Shown here piece after piece: positions 34,631 through 44,346 of a stretch of 64,000 nt of DNA. A program made the translations under genes and the position numbers. Under the pieces are notes generated by a model. The model was not told the DNA's origin. It did no database searches and saw only the letters and a program-made list of their open reading frames with translations. Positions within the stretch are counted from its first letter, which is position 1; every line of letters starts with the position of its first letter. Source of the stretch: Rheinheimera sp. (lineage in GTDB: Bacteria; Pseudomonadota; Gammaproteobacteria; Enterobacterales; Alteromonadaceae); contig DMYW01000055.1 in the NCBI GenBank assembly GCA_003482455.1, positions 31,782-95,781 on the forward strand, written 5' to 3'.

Positions 34631-35232
34631 AGCGATCCAACCTGCGCCCGCAATTGTGCCGCCAATTGCTGCAAAGCTTTACCACGATGACTGATCGCGG
34701 CTTTTTGTTCTTTTGTTAACTGCGCGGCAGTTTGACCAAGCGCCGGCACGAAAAACACTGGGTCATAACCAAAACCACCATCGCCTTGAGCGCTGTTGCT
34801 GATTTCACCGTGCCAAATACCATGGGCAATCAATGGTGTTGGGTCATTGGCATGGCGCACGAACGCCAGCACACAATGAAATTGGGCGGTGCGCGAAGGG
34901 GCTGCAACCTCCGCCAGATTTTGCAGCAACAGTTCGATATTCGCCTGATCGTTGCCGTGTACGCCTGCATATCGTGCCGAATAGATGCCAGGTGCGCCGC
35001 CAAGGGCATCGACGGCCAGACCTGAATCATCAGCCAGTGCTGGCAAACCAGTCAGTGCCGCCGCATGGCGCGCTTTTAAAATGGCATTTTCGATAAAGCT
35101 CAAGCCTGTTTCGTCCGCGTCAGGCACTTGCAGCTGCGTTTGCGGGATCACTTCAAAGCCCAATGGCAGCAACAAGTTTGCGAGTTCGGTGACTTTGCCT
35201 TTGTTACCAGTGGCTAGGACTAATTTTTTCAC
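34627..35232 (-). CDS. rdgB: XTP/dITP diphosphatase (non-canonical purine NTP pyrophosphatase)
   Basis: House-cleaning enzyme that hydrolyses dITP, XTP and ITP to monophosphates. A 201-residue reading from a GTG ([17 protein letters not shown]) matches the E. coli length and N-terminus, and the GTG lies four bases after the DUF4426 stop. A longer ATG frame would add ten residues and overlap that gene. Signature blocks are [46 protein letters not shown] and [11 protein letters not shown]. The upstream neighbours are DUF4426, yggU, yggT, proC and yggS. Confidence 0.94.
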   Translation of the reverse strand: MKKLVLATGNKGKVTELANLLLPLGFEVIPQTQLQVPDADETGLSFIENAILKARHAAALTGLPALADDSGLAVDALGGAPGIYSARYAGVHGNDQANIELLLQNLAEVAAPSRTAQFHCVLAFVRHANDPTPLIAHGIWHGEISNSAQGDGGFGYDPVFFVPALGQTAAQLTKEQKAAISHRGKALQQLAAQLRAQVGSL

Positions 35233-35236
35233 GAGA

Positions 35237-35668
35237 TTATTCCGGGTAAACGTCTTGTTCAAATTTCAACACTTGTTCTGTGTTGCCTTGCCGTACGCGT
35301 ACCGTAATACGCATTTTTTGCTCAGAGCGGGCTTCGATGCCGGTAATGTAATACCGAGCGTCCCCTTCGCTGATTTCACGAAATGTCAGTGTTTGCTGCT
35401 GACCAGCTAAATTAACTGCTTCGCCTGAAATTTCAACGGCTTGTGCCTTTTGGGACTGATGGTCTAATACCGAAATGTTCAAAAATTGGTAGTTTCTGCT
35501 GCGTGCTAATTGATATTGCTTAGCAATGTCAGTTTCGAGCATGGTTGTTGGCAGCACAATGTAATGCACATCCCAATTGCCAAGTTGTTGCATTTGCTCG
35601 GCTTTAGCCTGAGAGTTCAAGCCAAAAACCAGACAGGCGATCATCGACGCTTTAACAAATAGACGCAT
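35237..35668 (-). CDS. DUF4426 domain periplasmic protein
   Basis: A 143-residue protein with a Sec signal peptide ([23 protein letters not shown]). The mature part is beta-rich, with [36 protein letters not shown] and [22 protein letters not shown]. This matches the DUF4426 family found between yggU and rdgB in many gammaproteobacteria. The function is unknown. The ATG has GGAG six bases upstream, which decides against a longer frame. Confidence 0.85.
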   Translation of the reverse strand: MRLFVKASMIACLVFGLNSQAKAEQMQQLGNWDVHYIVLPTTMLETDIAKQYQLARSRNYQFLNISVLDHQSQKAQAVEISGEAVNLAGQQQTLTFREISEGDARYYITGIEARSEQKMRITVRVRQGNTEQVLKFEQDVYPE

Positions 35669-35761
35669 ATAAGACTCCAAAGCAGCCAATGCTGCAAAGC
35701 ACAGCGGTGCATTGATTTTTGATGCCATCAGTGACTGTGATGGTTATCGTGCAACTCGAGT

Positions 35762-36067
35762 TTATTCCGGATACTGCAAGCCAATAGCTACCAGACTTAC
35801 AGGTAATTGTTTCGGCTGTTGGATCCGTAAAGTTTTTTGCCGGCTCAGATCGCCGCGAACCAACACCACCGACGCTTTGGTCACATCAAACCAACCCGCT
35901 AACAGCTTAATGATGTAGGCGTTGGCTTTGCCATCCACTGGCGGTGCTGTGATGGCTAATTTCACCGCGTCACCGTGCAAACCGACAAATTGGTCGCGGC
36001 TGGCTTTGGGTTGCACATGCAACGATAACTCTAAATCGTGGCCAAGCCAGCGCCATGCCGCCATCAT
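35762..36067 (-). CDS. yggU: YggU family protein (DUF167)
   Basis: A 101-residue cytoplasmic alpha/beta protein with the family pattern LSLHVQPKASRDQFVGLHGDAVKLAITAPPVDGKANAYIIKLLAGWFDVTKASVVLVRGDLSRQKTLRI. It is normal length for the family. The function is not established. It follows yggT after 11 bases, as in E. coli. Confidence 0.92.
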   Translation of the reverse strand: MMAAWRWLGHDLELSLHVQPKASRDQFVGLHGDAVKLAITAPPVDGKANAYIIKLLAGWFDVTKASVVLVRGDLSRQKTLRIQQPKQLPVSLVAIGLQYPE

Positions 36068-36078
36068 GCAACTCGTAC

Positions 36079-36621
36079 TTACAGCGCGACTGGTAGAAAA
36101 CCAGACAACAAGATTTTGAAGAACTGCAAGCCGATCAAAAACACCATCACGGATAAATCGACAGGCCCCAGCGCTGGTAATACCTTACGGATCGGTGCCA
36201 GCAAAGGTTCAGTCAATTGCCGCATCAGGTACTCAACCGGTGAACGGCCTTGGCTAAACCAGCTCAATAATGCGGTTAGCAACATTAAATAAAACATTAA
36301 ATCCAGCACTTCAAAAATCAAAGTACTAAAGGCTGTAACGAAAATGGCCATCAAAGGCAAATAGCCGGTTTTGATAAAAAACACAGTCGCCATGTAAAGC
36401 GCCGACACTAACAAGGCCAATACAATGCTGGCGGTATCGAGACGTCCAATACTTGGTAGCACACGACGAAGCGGGATCAATACAGGATTGGTTGCTTTCA
36501 CCACCATCTGCGAGATTGGGTTGTAAAAATCGGCACGAACCGTTTGTAACCAAAAGCGCAAAATGACCAACATCAAATAGATTTTAAAAACTGTACTGAC
36601 CAGAAAAACCATTGCTTCCAT
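36079..36621 (-). CDS. yggT: YggT family membrane protein
   Basis: A 180-residue integral membrane protein built of two tandem YggT repeats. Each has a helix followed by a conserved segment: FYNPISQMVVKATNPVLIPLRRVLPSIG and SPVEYLMRQLTEPLLAPIRKVLPALG. I chose the ATG giving MEAMVFLVSTVFK because it aligns with E. coli YggT and has AGGA eight bases upstream; ATGs three codons before and after are possible. It is 18 bases after proC. Relatives have been linked to osmotic tolerance or division-septum organisation, not proven here. Confidence 0.92.
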   Translation of the reverse strand: MEAMVFLVSTVFKIYLMLVILRFWLQTVRADFYNPISQMVVKATNPVLIPLRRVLPSIGRLDTASIVLALLVSALYMATVFFIKTGYLPLMAIFVTAFSTLIFEVLDLMFYLMLLTALLSWFSQGRSPVEYLMRQLTEPLLAPIRKVLPALGPVDLSVMVFLIGLQFFKILLSGFLPVAL

Positions 36622-36639
36622 TGTCAACATCCTACGTCG

Positions 36640-37461
36640 TTACAAAGTTTTCGCCATTTCTTCGGCGCGGGCGATTGCCGCTAACATGGCATCTCGGACT
36701 AATTTTTCAAGGCCGCCCTCACGGAAGGTTTCGATGGCTTGGTGCGTGGTGCCGCCTTTACTGGTAACTTGGGCGCGCAATTCGGCAAACGGCACACTGG
36801 CATTGGCGGCCATAGTCGCAGCGCCAAGCGCAGTTTGGCTAACCATAGCTTTGGCACTTTCCGCATCAAAACCAAGTTCTTGTGCTACTTGTTGCATCGC
36901 TTGCATAAAGTAGAAGAAATAAGCGGGGGCTGAGCCTGTGACTGCGATCACATGGTTGATCTGTGCTTCCTGTTCTAACCAAACTGTGCTGCCGACGCTG
37001 GCAAACATGGCATCAACAAAGGATTTTTCGTAATTAGAACAACGACTAGAGAAAATACCTGTCACTCCTAAACCCACCAAGGACGGCGTGTTTGGCATGG
37101 TGCGGATTAATCGCACCGGCCCTAGCCATTGCTCGTATCGTTCAACCGGTAAGCCCGCTGCTACAGTTACAAACAACTTTTCATGAATTTCGGGTGCGCC
37201 TGCGATTAAGGCGCTACAGACATCTGCCATCATTTGCGGTTTGACCGCGAGCACTATCACATCCGCTTTTTGTACAGCCAGGATATTGTCTTGGGTGACT
37301 TCAATGCCAAAGTCTGCTTTTAAAGCGTCTAACTTGGGAGTGGAAGGATTCGCTGCGATGATGTTTTCGGCTGGGTAACCGTTTTTTACCATGCCGCCGA
37401 TAATGCATCGCGCCATATTGCCGGCGCCGATAAAGGCTACTGTATTGTCATTCATGTGCAT
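36640..37461 (-). CDS. proC: Pyrroline-5-carboxylate reductase
   Basis: The last step of proline synthesis, NAD(P)H reduction of pyrroline-5-carboxylate. The protein has 273 residues: the Rossmann motif AFIGAGNMARCIIGGM, VKPQMMADV, RTMPNTPSLVGLGVTGIF, and the C-terminal dimer domain with TGSAPAYFFYFMQAMQ, AMVSQTALGAATM and VTSKGGTTHQAIETF. The ATG overlaps the end of yggS by 14 bases and has GGA five bases upstream. It belongs to the yggS-proC-yggT-yggU chain. Confidence 0.96.
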   Translation of the reverse strand: MHMNDNTVAFIGAGNMARCIIGGMVKNGYPAENIIAANPSTPKLDALKADFGIEVTQDNILAVQKADVIVLAVKPQMMADVCSALIAGAPEIHEKLFVTVAAGLPVERYEQWLGPVRLIRTMPNTPSLVGLGVTGIFSSRCSNYEKSFVDAMFASVGSTVWLEQEAQINHVIAVTGSAPAYFFYFMQAMQQVAQELGFDAESAKAMVSQTALGAATMAANASVPFAELRAQVTSKGGTTHQAIETFREGGLEKLVRDAMLAAIARAEEMAKTL

Positions 37462-38131
37462 AATTCCGCGCGCCGAAAATGGCTGTGCCCAATCTTATCA
37501 TAGTTGCGCCAAATTCAACGGCTTGTTGCCAGTCATCTGACATTCCCATCGACAATTCCTGTGCGTTTGCATATTTTTGCTGCAGTTGCGTGCTTAGTTG
37601 CTGCATCTGAGCAAAGGCGTGGCTGTTATCCCCATCAATTGCTGGCGCGGGCACGGCCATCAAGCCGACAAGCTGCAAGTTGGGTAGCTGAGCGATCGCA
37701 TCAGCAAGTGCCAAAGCGTCGCTCGGCGGGACGCCAGATTTGCTGTCTTCATCGGAGATATTGACCTGCACCAAGACTTGCAGAGGCGGCAAATCAGCAG
37801 GGCGCTGCGCGGACAAACGCTCGGCGATTTTTAGGCGATCCACGCTATGAACAACCCTGGCAAAGCGCGCTATGTCACGTGTTTTGTTCGATTGAATGGG
37901 ACCGATAAAGTGCCAGACGATATCTGTTAAATGATTGAGCGCTTGTGCTTTGCCGACTAGCTCCTGCACATAGTTTTCGCCAAAGTGCCGTTGACCTGCG
38001 GCATACGCTTGTTCAATGTCACTGCTGGGTTTGGTCTTACTGACAGCGATGAGTTTCACCGTCTGACTGGTCTTAAATTGTCCAAGCGCGCTCTGGGCGC
38101 TTGCAACGCGTTCTGCTATGGTGTTATGCAT
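37448..38131 (-). CDS. yggS: Pyridoxal phosphate homeostasis protein YggS
   Basis: A 227-residue PLP-binding alanine-racemase-fold protein that buffers pyridoxal phosphate. The PLP lysine is in LIAVSKTKPSSDIEQAYAAG; HFGENYVQEL, WHFIGPIQSNKTRDIA, VQVNISDEDSKSGV, LSMGMSDDWQQAVEFGATMIRLGTAIFG follow. Normal length. It is the first gene of the minus-strand proC group and is divergent from pilT with only 50 bases between the start codons. Confidence 0.95.
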   Translation of the reverse strand: MHNTIAERVASAQSALGQFKTSQTVKLIAVSKTKPSSDIEQAYAAGQRHFGENYVQELVGKAQALNHLTDIVWHFIGPIQSNKTRDIARFARVVHSVDRLKIAERLSAQRPADLPPLQVLVQVNISDEDSKSGVPPSDALALADAIAQLPNLQLVGLMAVPAPAIDGDNSHAFAQMQQLSTQLQQKYANAQELSMGMSDDWQQAVEFGATMIRLGTAIFGARNYAHE

Positions 38132-38181
38132 GGAGGCCTGACTTACAAGGTTTTTTCTGTTTACACCGGAGTATGGATGTC

Positions 38182-39234
38182 ATGGATATTACTGAATTAT
38201 TAGCATTTAGCGTACAACACAAATCGTCGGATTTACACCTTTCAGCCGGTGTGCCGCCGTTAATCCGGGTCGACGGTGACGTTCGTCGCTTAAATATTCC
38301 ACCGCTGACGCACAAAGATGTACACGCCCTCGTGTACGACATCATGAACGACAAACAGCGTAAAGAATACGAAGAAAAACTCGAATCGGACTTCTCGTTC
38401 GAAGTGCCTGGTCTTGCGCGCTTTCGTGTCAACGCCTTCGTGCAAAACCGTGGTGCTGCAGCGGTATTTCGTACCATTCCATCCGAAGTGTTAAGCCTCG
38501 ATGATTTGGGTGCGCCAGATGTGTTTCGAACCATTGCCGAAAACCCGCGCGGCCTCGTGTTGGTGACAGGGCCGACCGGTTCTGGTAAGTCAACCACGCT
38601 GGCGGCTATGGTGGATTACATTAACACGTCGCGCCATGACCACATTTTGACCATTGAAGACCCCATCGAATTCGTCCATTCCAACAAGCTGTCACTGATC
38701 AACCAACGGGAAGTGCATCGCGATACGTTGAGCTTTAATAATGCGCTGCGCTCTGCGCTACGTGAAGACCCGGACGTGATTCTGGTCGGTGAATTACGGG
38801 ATTTAGAAACCATTCGTTTGGCGATGACAGCTGCAGAAACGGGTCACTTAGTGTTTGGCACTTTGCACACCACATCGGCGCCAAAAACCATTGACCGGAT
38901 CATCGACGTGTTCCCAGGCGAAGAAAAAGCCATGGTGCGCTCTATGTTGTCTGAATCCTTGCGCGCCGTTATTTCGCAGACGCTGCTGAAAAAAGTCGGT
39001 GGCGGTCGTGTCGCGGCGCATGAAATCATGGTGGGTTTGCCGGCGATCCGAAACTTAATCCGCGAAGATAAAATCGCACAGATGTATTCCATTATTCAAA
39101 CCGGTGCCGCGCATGGTATGCAGACGATGGATCAATGTCTGCTGAACTTGGTGAACCGCGGCATCATCACCAAACAAGATGCGATGGCCAAAGCGCAAGA
39201 TAAAAACGCCTTTGGGGCAATGGGACGGATCTAA
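38182..39234 (+). CDS. pilT: Type IV pilus retraction ATPase PilT
   Basis: Cytoplasmic hexameric ATPase that drives pilus retraction and twitching. It has 350 residues starting MDITELLAFSVQHKSSDLHLSAG, nearly the standard N-terminus; longer frames upstream overlap yggS and look unrelated. Motifs are Walker A GPTGSGKSTT, the Asp box HILTIEDPIEFVH, Walker B ALREDPDVILVGELRD, the His box TGHLVFGTLHTT and the PilT-specific AIRNLIRE near residue 290. pilU follows after five bases. Divergence from yggS is the same as in Pseudomonas and vibrios. Confidence 0.97.
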   Translation: MDITELLAFSVQHKSSDLHLSAGVPPLIRVDGDVRRLNIPPLTHKDVHALVYDIMNDKQRKEYEEKLESDFSFEVPGLARFRVNAFVQNRGAAAVFRTIPSEVLSLDDLGAPDVFRTIAENPRGLVLVTGPTGSGKSTTLAAMVDYINTSRHDHILTIEDPIEFVHSNKLSLINQREVHRDTLSFNNALRSALREDPDVILVGELRDLETIRLAMTAAETGHLVFGTLHTTSAPKTIDRIIDVFPGEEKAMVRSMLSESLRAVISQTLLKKVGGGRVAAHEIMVGLPAIRNLIREDKIAQMYSIIQTGAAHGMQTMDQCLLNLVNRGIITKQDAMAKAQDKNAFGAMGRI

Positions 39235-39239
39235 GCAGC

Positions 39240-40364
39240 ATGAAAGACTTAGTCAGTTATTTAAAAGTCATGGTCGAAAAAAACGCCTCGGACATGTTTG
39301 TCACGGCGAATTTGCCAGTTTCGGCGAAGATTAACGGTGAATTGCAGCCAATCGATGAGCTACCCATCGATGCGGACATGTCGCTGAAGTTGGTCTTGTC
39401 GTGCATGACGGAAAAACAGCAGACCGAATACACGACTCACAAAGAATGTAACTTCGCCATTGCCAACGAAGCGGGCCGTTTCCGGGTTTCGGCGTTTTTC
39501 CAACGTGACCAAGCCGGGATGGTGGTGCGGCGGATCGTTACAAAAATCCCTGATGTTGACAGTTTAGGCATTCCGCCGGTACTGAAAGAACTGATTATGT
39601 CAAAACGGGGCTTGTTACTGTTTGTTGGTGGTACTGGTACCGGTAAATCGACGTCGTTAGCGGCGTTAATTGGCTATCGCAATCGCAACTCCCGCGGGCA
39701 CATTTTAACCATTGAAGATCCGATCGAATTTGTGCATGAGCACGGCAAAAGTTTGATCACCCAGCGGGAAGTTGGTATTGACACTGAATCGTTTGATGCC
39801 GCGCTCAAAAGCTCATTGCGGCAGGCGCCGGATGTCATATTGATCGGTGAGATCCGCAGTCAAGAAACTATGGAATACGCGCTTAGTTTCGCCGAAACCG
39901 GTCACCTGTGTATCGCAACGCTGCATGCCAACAACGCAAACCAAGCGATTGACCGGATCATGCATTTAGTGCCCAAAGAAAAACACGGCAAATTGATGTT
40001 TGATTTAGCGCTGAATTTACGCGGCATCGTGGCGCAACAACTGGTTGCCACTGCGGACGGTTCACGGCGAATGGCAGCAATTGAAGTGCTGATTAACTCG
40101 CCGTTAGTGGCTGATTTAATCAAACGCGGCCAAGTTGACGAAATTAAAGCGGTTATGGCGAAATCACGGGAACTTGGTATGCAAACGTTTGACCAAGCCC
40201 TGTATGACTTGTATCAACGGAATCAAATCAGCTACGCCGATGCGTTGCACCACGCCGATTCGCCAAACGATTTACGTTTGATGATCAAGCTGCGTAACAA
40301 TGAAGCGGCTGGAGCAGGCTTCCTCGCCAACGTGACCGTCGATGGTTTGGAACCGAAAGAATAA
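39240..40364 (+). CDS. pilU: PilT/PilU family type IV pilus ATPase PilU
   Basis: PilT-dependent accessory retraction ATPase of 374 residues. It has Walker A GGTGTGKSTS, LTIEDPIEFVHEHGKSLITQREVG, Walker B PDVILIGEIRSQE and the His box TGHLCIATLHANN. The segment equivalent to AIRNLIRE reads SPLVADLIKRG, as usual in PilU. It is cotranscribed with pilT, and a strong terminator follows. Confidence 0.95.
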   Translation: MKDLVSYLKVMVEKNASDMFVTANLPVSAKINGELQPIDELPIDADMSLKLVLSCMTEKQQTEYTTHKECNFAIANEAGRFRVSAFFQRDQAGMVVRRIVTKIPDVDSLGIPPVLKELIMSKRGLLLFVGGTGTGKSTSLAALIGYRNRNSRGHILTIEDPIEFVHEHGKSLITQREVGIDTESFDAALKSSLRQAPDVILIGEIRSQETMEYALSFAETGHLCIATLHANNANQAIDRIMHLVPKEKHGKLMFDLALNLRGIVAQQLVATADGSRRMAAIEVLINSPLVADLIKRGQVDEIKAVMAKSRELGMQTFDQALYDLYQRNQISYADALHHADSPNDLRLMIKLRNNEAAGAGFLANVTVDGLEPKE

Positions 40365-40393
40365 TGGCTGGTCCCGCCAAGTTGTCATCGCTC

Positions 40394-40424
40394 GAAAAAA
40401 AAGCTGCATCATGCAGCTTTTTTT
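40394..40424. terminator. Bidirectional terminator after pilU
   Basis: A stem of GCTGCA/TGCAGC with a three-base centre is flanked by an eight-base A-run and a seven-base T-run. It separates pilU (+) from the convergent DUF1653 gene (-). Confidence 0.88.
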
Positions 40425-40455
40425 ATCGGTGTTGTCCCATCAGCCTATCCAGCAG

Positions 40456-40689
40456 CTATCGCGGATCTGTATCACCGAGGTAAGCAAACCGTGGTCGCTG
40501 TTGTCCGGCGATCTCGACTATTTCGGTAAACATGCTGACTGGGCGCACCCACAATCCAAATTCGCCATACAAGGCCCGATAAACCACCAGTTGCTCTGCC
40601 GTTTCACTGTGTTGGGCGATGCCAAGCACTTGATAGTATGGCCCTTTGTAGTGCTGATAAAAGCCCGTTTTAACTTGGGTTGTTGTCAA
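40456..40689 (-). CDS. DUF1653 domain protein
   Basis: A 77-residue protein that is a single DUF1653 domain: [66 protein letters not shown]. The domain is widespread and small, with no known function. It overlaps the 3' end of ruvX by 20 bases and closes the gshB-algH-ruvX group. Confidence 0.9.
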   Translation of the reverse strand: MTTTQVKTGFYQHYKGPYYQVLGIAQHSETAEQLVVYRALYGEFGLWVRPVSMFTEIVEIAGQQRPRFAYLGDTDPR

Positions 40690-41086
40690 ACCAGCTCTCC
40701 AAAATTAACTTGGCGGAGTAACAATCGACCGCATCTTTGCTGAGCTTTTTAAAGCCACCTTGTGAGAACAGTTCAGCTCGAGCATCCACTGTCGTTAATC
40801 GCTCATCTTGCGCCACAACTTTGACCCCAAAGCGTCCGTGCAAGCGGTTGATAAACTTATGCACGCGCGCCGTGAAGGGCTGCTCGGTGCCATCCATATT
40901 CAGTGGTAAACCGACGACCACCAGATCGGGCTGCCATTCCTTCAGTAACGCGTCAATCTGATCCCAGTTCGGTGTGCCGTCTTGTGCTTTCAGCGCTTTA
41001 AGTGTGCTGGCTGTGCCAGTCAGGCGCTGGCCTACTGCGACGCCGATACTTTTCAGACCGTAATCAAAGGCGAGTATGGTACTCAT
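40670..41086 (-). CDS. ruvX: Putative pre-16S rRNA nuclease / Holliday junction resolvase RuvX (YqgF)
   Basis: A 138-residue RNase H-fold nuclease implicated in 16S rRNA 5'-end maturation; the resolvase name is historical. Motifs are [16 protein letters not shown] with the first catalytic Asp, [29 protein letters not shown] with Glu and [12 protein letters not shown] with the last Asp. The ATG overlaps the algH stop (TAATG), so the two are coupled; a longer frame inside algH is rejected. Confidence 0.94.
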   Translation of the reverse strand: MSTILAFDYGLKSIGVAVGQRLTGTASTLKALKAQDGTPNWDQIDALLKEWQPDLVVVGLPLNMDGTEQPFTARVHKFINRLHGRFGVKVVAQDERLTTVDARAELFSQGGFKKLSKDAVDCYSAKLILESWFDNNPS

Positions 41087-41643
41087 TAGGCGTGTCCTGC
41101 TGTGTTGCTCAGTTGCCACAACGAAATGCCATTGTGCAGCGCGGCACCTTGCCATTTTTCATCATGGGCTAAATCGAAAATGACTAACGAGCTAGCGGGC
41201 AACACTAACCAACTATTGTCAGCGATCTCTTGCTCTAGTTGGCCGGCGCTCCAGCCTGCATAACCTAGCGCCAGCAAAAACTTTTCCGGCGCCTTGCTGC
41301 TGGCTAAATCTTCTAAAATGTCCCGCGACGTGGTGAGCATCAATTCATCGTTAAGCGATATGCTACTGCTATAACCAGCCTTAGGACTATGCAAAATAAA
41401 GCCTCGATCCGGCTGCACCGGACCGCCTGCTACTACGGCTTGTTTGGCATTGAGGCTCTGACCGTCATGAGCAATATCCAGTTGAGTTAACAATTCACTG
41501 ACAGATAGGTCAATCGGGTGATTGAGCACTATGCCCATTGCGCCTTCATCGTTGTGTTCACAGATATAAGTGACGGTGCGCCCAAAAAACGGGTCGTCCA
41601 GACTTGGCATCGCCACTAATAACTGGTTCTGTAATGAGTCCAC
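41086..41643 (-). CDS. algH: YqgE/AlgH family protein
   Basis: A 185-residue cytoplasmic protein with the family blocks [65 protein letters not shown], and [26 protein letters not shown]. AlgH affects alginate production in Pseudomonas, but its biochemical role is unclear. It sits between gshB and ruvX, the standard order. Confidence 0.94.
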   Translation of the reverse strand: MDSLQNQLLVAMPSLDDPFFGRTVTYICEHNDEGAMGIVLNHPIDLSVSELLTQLDIAHDGQSLNAKQAVVAGGPVQPDRGFILHSPKAGYSSSISLNDELMLTTSRDILEDLASSKAPEKFLLALGYAGWSAGQLEQEIADNSWLVLPASSLVIFDLAHDEKWQGAALHNGISLWQLSNTAGHA

Positions 41644-41664
41644 ATTAAACCTTTTTACTTCAAA

Positions 41665-42624
41665 CTAACCTGCGGTACGCGCCGCCAAGCGGCGTTCAAT
41701 GGCATCAAATAACATGCCGGTGATAGATACATCAAATGCGGCTTCGATTTCTCGAATACAGGTAGGGCTGGTGACGTTAATTTCAGTCAACCGGTCACCG
41801 ATAATATCGAGGCCAACAAAAATCAAACCTTTGGCTTTTAGCGTTGGTCCAACTGCTTTAGCAATAGCCCAATCGGCATCGGACAGCGGCCGCGCTTCGC
41901 CACGACCACCGGCAGCTAAATTGCCGCGGGTTTCGCCTTGCGCAGGAATACGCGCCAAGCAATAAGGCACAGGTTCGCCATCGACCACTAATACGCGCTT
42001 ATCGCCATCGACAATGGCTGGAATGTAGGTTTGCGCCATCGCGTAGTGTTGACCGTGATTGGTCAAGGTTTCGATGATCACACTGACATTTGGATCTTGA
42101 GCTTTTAAGCGGAAAATCGACGCGCCGCCCATGCCATCGAGTGGCTTTAAAATCACGTCGCCTTCGGTTTGGTAAAACGCTTTTAAACGTTGACTGTCTC
42201 GGCTAACTAGCGTTTTTGGCGTATGCTCGGCAAACCAAGCGGTAAAGAGTTTCTCGTTGGCATCACGCAGGCTTTGCGGTTTGTTGACGACCAAGACGCC
42301 TTCATCTTCGGCGCGCTCTAACATGTAGGTCGCGTAGATAAATTCAGTGTCGAACGGCGGGTCTTTGCGCATTAAGATCACGTCTAGATCAGCTAGTGGC
42401 ATATCCGAAGGTTCACCCAAATCGTACCAATGTTGGTAATCATATTGCACCGTCAGCGGCCGCGCGCGGCCAAAGGCTCGACCTTCGAGCATATACAAAT
42501 CGGCCATTTCAAAATAAAACAGCTGATAACCGCGCGCTTGCGCTTGCTCGAGCATGGCAAAACTGGAATCTTTTTTGATATTGATGGCGGAAATAGGGTC
42601 CATCACTATGCCTAATTTGTACAC
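41665..42624 (-). CDS. gshB: Glutathione synthase
   Basis: ATP-grasp enzyme that joins gamma-glutamylcysteine and glycine. It has 319 residues, starting YKLGIVMDPISAINIKKDSSFAMLEQAQARG. Other blocks are LMRKDPPFDTEFIYATYMLE, VVNKPQSLRDANEKLF, VILKPLDGMGGASIF, GDKRVLVVDGEPVPYCLARIP, GGRGEARPL and FVGLDIIGDRLTEINVTSPTCIREIE. All catalytic regions are intact. It lies 36 bases after rsmE and 21 before algH. Confidence 0.96.
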   Translation of the reverse strand: MYKLGIVMDPISAINIKKDSSFAMLEQAQARGYQLFYFEMADLYMLEGRAFGRARPLTVQYDYQHWYDLGEPSDMPLADLDVILMRKDPPFDTEFIYATYMLERAEDEGVLVVNKPQSLRDANEKLFTAWFAEHTPKTLVSRDSQRLKAFYQTEGDVILKPLDGMGGASIFRLKAQDPNVSVIIETLTNHGQHYAMAQTYIPAIVDGDKRVLVVDGEPVPYCLARIPAQGETRGNLAAGGRGEARPLSDADWAIAKAVGPTLKAKGLIFVGLDIIGDRLTEINVTSPTCIREIEAAFDVSITGMLFDAIERRLAARTAG

Positions 42625-42659
42625 ATCGCGCTCCTTAGTCGGCGAGGGGATGGCGTCTA

Positions 42660-43394
42660 TTACGCTAAATCACCCAGTTGTAATTGCAGTGCAGCGATCG
42701 CGGTCAGTGCCGCGGTTTCTGTGCGCAGCACGCGAGGGCCTAGACGCACGGCTTGAAAACCTGCATGGGTAGTGGCGAGGACTTCTGCATCGCTAAACCC
42801 ACCTTCCGGACCAATCACCAAGCGTAGAGCTTGGGTTGGGGCTAAGCCTTTAATGGTGGCGGAGGTCCACGGATCCAAGGTCAACTTTAATTCATCAGTC
42901 TGTTGCGCTAACCAGTTGGATAAATTAGTCAGCGGGTGAACCACTGGAACCACAGCGCGGCCGGATTGTTCACAGGCAGCAATGACGATTTTTTGCCACT
43001 GTTCGCGTTTTTTCTCGGCTCGTTCGGCATCCAGTTTCACACCACAACGTTCAGTAAACAGCGGCGTGATTTCGGTGACACCCAGTTCTACTGCCTTTTG
43101 GATGGCAAAGTCCATCCGATCGCCGCGGGAAATGCCTTGGCCCAAATGGATTTTTAAAGGAGACTCGACGTCGCGGAACTCACGAGCATGCAATGCGACA
43201 GAAACTGTTTTTTTGCCAACAGCATGGATGACGCCGCTATAGTCGTAGCCATCACCGTTAAATAAAGTAACCGATTCACCGGCTTGCATTCGCAGGACGC
43301 GGCCCACATGATTGGCTGCATCTTCGGTTAATTCACACATAGCTTGCAGTTCAAGCGGTTCGGGATGATAAATTCGCACAGTGCGCATCGGCAT
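42660..43394 (-). CDS. rsmE: 16S rRNA (uracil(1498)-N(3))-methyltransferase RsmE
   Basis: SPOUT-fold methyltransferase of 244 residues acting on the 30S subunit. It has an N-terminal PUA-like domain (ELTEDAANHVGRVLRMQAGESVTLFNGDG), QKAVELGVTEITPLFTERC, the region ACEQSGRAVVPVVHP, and the SAM-binding knot LVIGPEGGFSDAE followed by LGPRVLRTETAALTAIAAL. The start may be two codons later (MRTVRIYHPE). It heads rsmE-gshB-algH-ruvX and is divergent from the ABC exporter. Confidence 0.95.
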   Translation of the reverse strand: MPMRTVRIYHPEPLELQAMCELTEDAANHVGRVLRMQAGESVTLFNGDGYDYSGVIHAVGKKTVSVALHAREFRDVESPLKIHLGQGISRGDRMDFAIQKAVELGVTEITPLFTERCGVKLDAERAEKKREQWQKIVIAACEQSGRAVVPVVHPLTNLSNWLAQQTDELKLTLDPWTSATIKGLAPTQALRLVIGPEGGFSDAEVLATTHAGFQAVRLGPRVLRTETAALTAIAALQLQLGDLA

Positions 43395-43461
43395 TCGTTC
43401 CCAACGTAAAAAAGCGTTATGGTAACAGCGCCAGCCAAAGAGATAAATGCGGGAGTGAAGG

Positions 43462-44346
43462 ATGTCGGCAATATTGGAAGTCGCTGGGCTACGTAAGCGC
43501 TATGGCGATGTAACGGCCGTAGATGGCTTATCGTTTTCAGTGCAACCGGGGCAGTGTTTTGGGCTCCTTGGTCCGAATGGGGCGGGCAAAACCACCACCA
43601 TGGAAATGCTCGAAGGTATAGTGCAGCCTGATGGCGGCGAGATCCGCTACTTCGGCCAACCAGCGACGGCGCAGCACTTTAAATCGCTCGGCATTCAGTT
43701 TCAGCAAACGGCGCTGCAAGATTTTTTAACCACGCACGAAACACTGAAATTGTTTGCATCGTTTTATGCAGAACCTGCGGACATCGCTGAACTGATTGAA
43801 TTATGTGAGCTCAGCGAATTTTTAAACCAGGATCACCGCAAACTGTCGGGCGGTCAGCGGCAGAGGTTGCTGCTTGCGCTGGCATTGGTCAATCAGCCGA
43901 AAATTCTATTTCTCGATGAGCCGACCACCGGTCTTGACCCGCATGCTCGCCGCAACTTCTGGTCGTTGATCCAATCGATTAAAGGCAAAGGCTGTACCGT
44001 CATTTTGACCACGCATTATATGGATGAAGCCGAAATGCTATGTGATGACATTGTGATTGTCGATCACGGCAAAATCATCGCCCAAGGCTCGCCTAAAGCG
44101 CTGCTAGCCGAGCATTTCGCCGGCAGTGAATTGCATTTACCTTACCAAGGCGAACTGCCGTCAGTGGACGCGCCGATCCGCGTGCAAGGTGATTTTTTTG
44201 TCATCACGAGCCAAGATACGGAACAAACGATCCGCGCTCTGCTTGCCTGTAATTGGCCGTTGACCGGTCTTTATGTCAAATCGGCAAATTTGGATGATTT
44301 GTTTTTAAAGCTGACTGGACATTCATTACAAGGAGCTAACGTATGA
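43462..44346 (+). CDS. ABC-2 type exporter ATP-binding subunit
   Basis: A 294-residue ATPase of the drug/lipid exporter class. Motifs are Walker A GPNGAGKTTT, the signature KLSGGQRQRLLLA, Walker B ILFLDEPTTGLDP and the switch His in TTHYMDEAEMLCDD. The long C-terminal region after residue 220 (LLAEHFAGSELHLPYQGELP) is the usual regulatory domain of this class. A GAAGG ribosome site precedes the ATG. The permease starts in its last codon (four-base overlap). The exported substrate cannot be told from the sequence. Confidence 0.92.
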   Translation: MSAILEVAGLRKRYGDVTAVDGLSFSVQPGQCFGLLGPNGAGKTTTMEMLEGIVQPDGGEIRYFGQPATAQHFKSLGIQFQQTALQDFLTTHETLKLFASFYAEPADIAELIELCELSEFLNQDHRKLSGGQRQRLLLALALVNQPKILFLDEPTTGLDPHARRNFWSLIQSIKGKGCTVILTTHYMDEAEMLCDDIVIVDHGKIIAQGSPKALLAEHFAGSELHLPYQGELPSVDAPIRVQGDFFVITSQDTEQTIRALLACNWPLTGLYVKSANLDDLFLKLTGHSLQGANV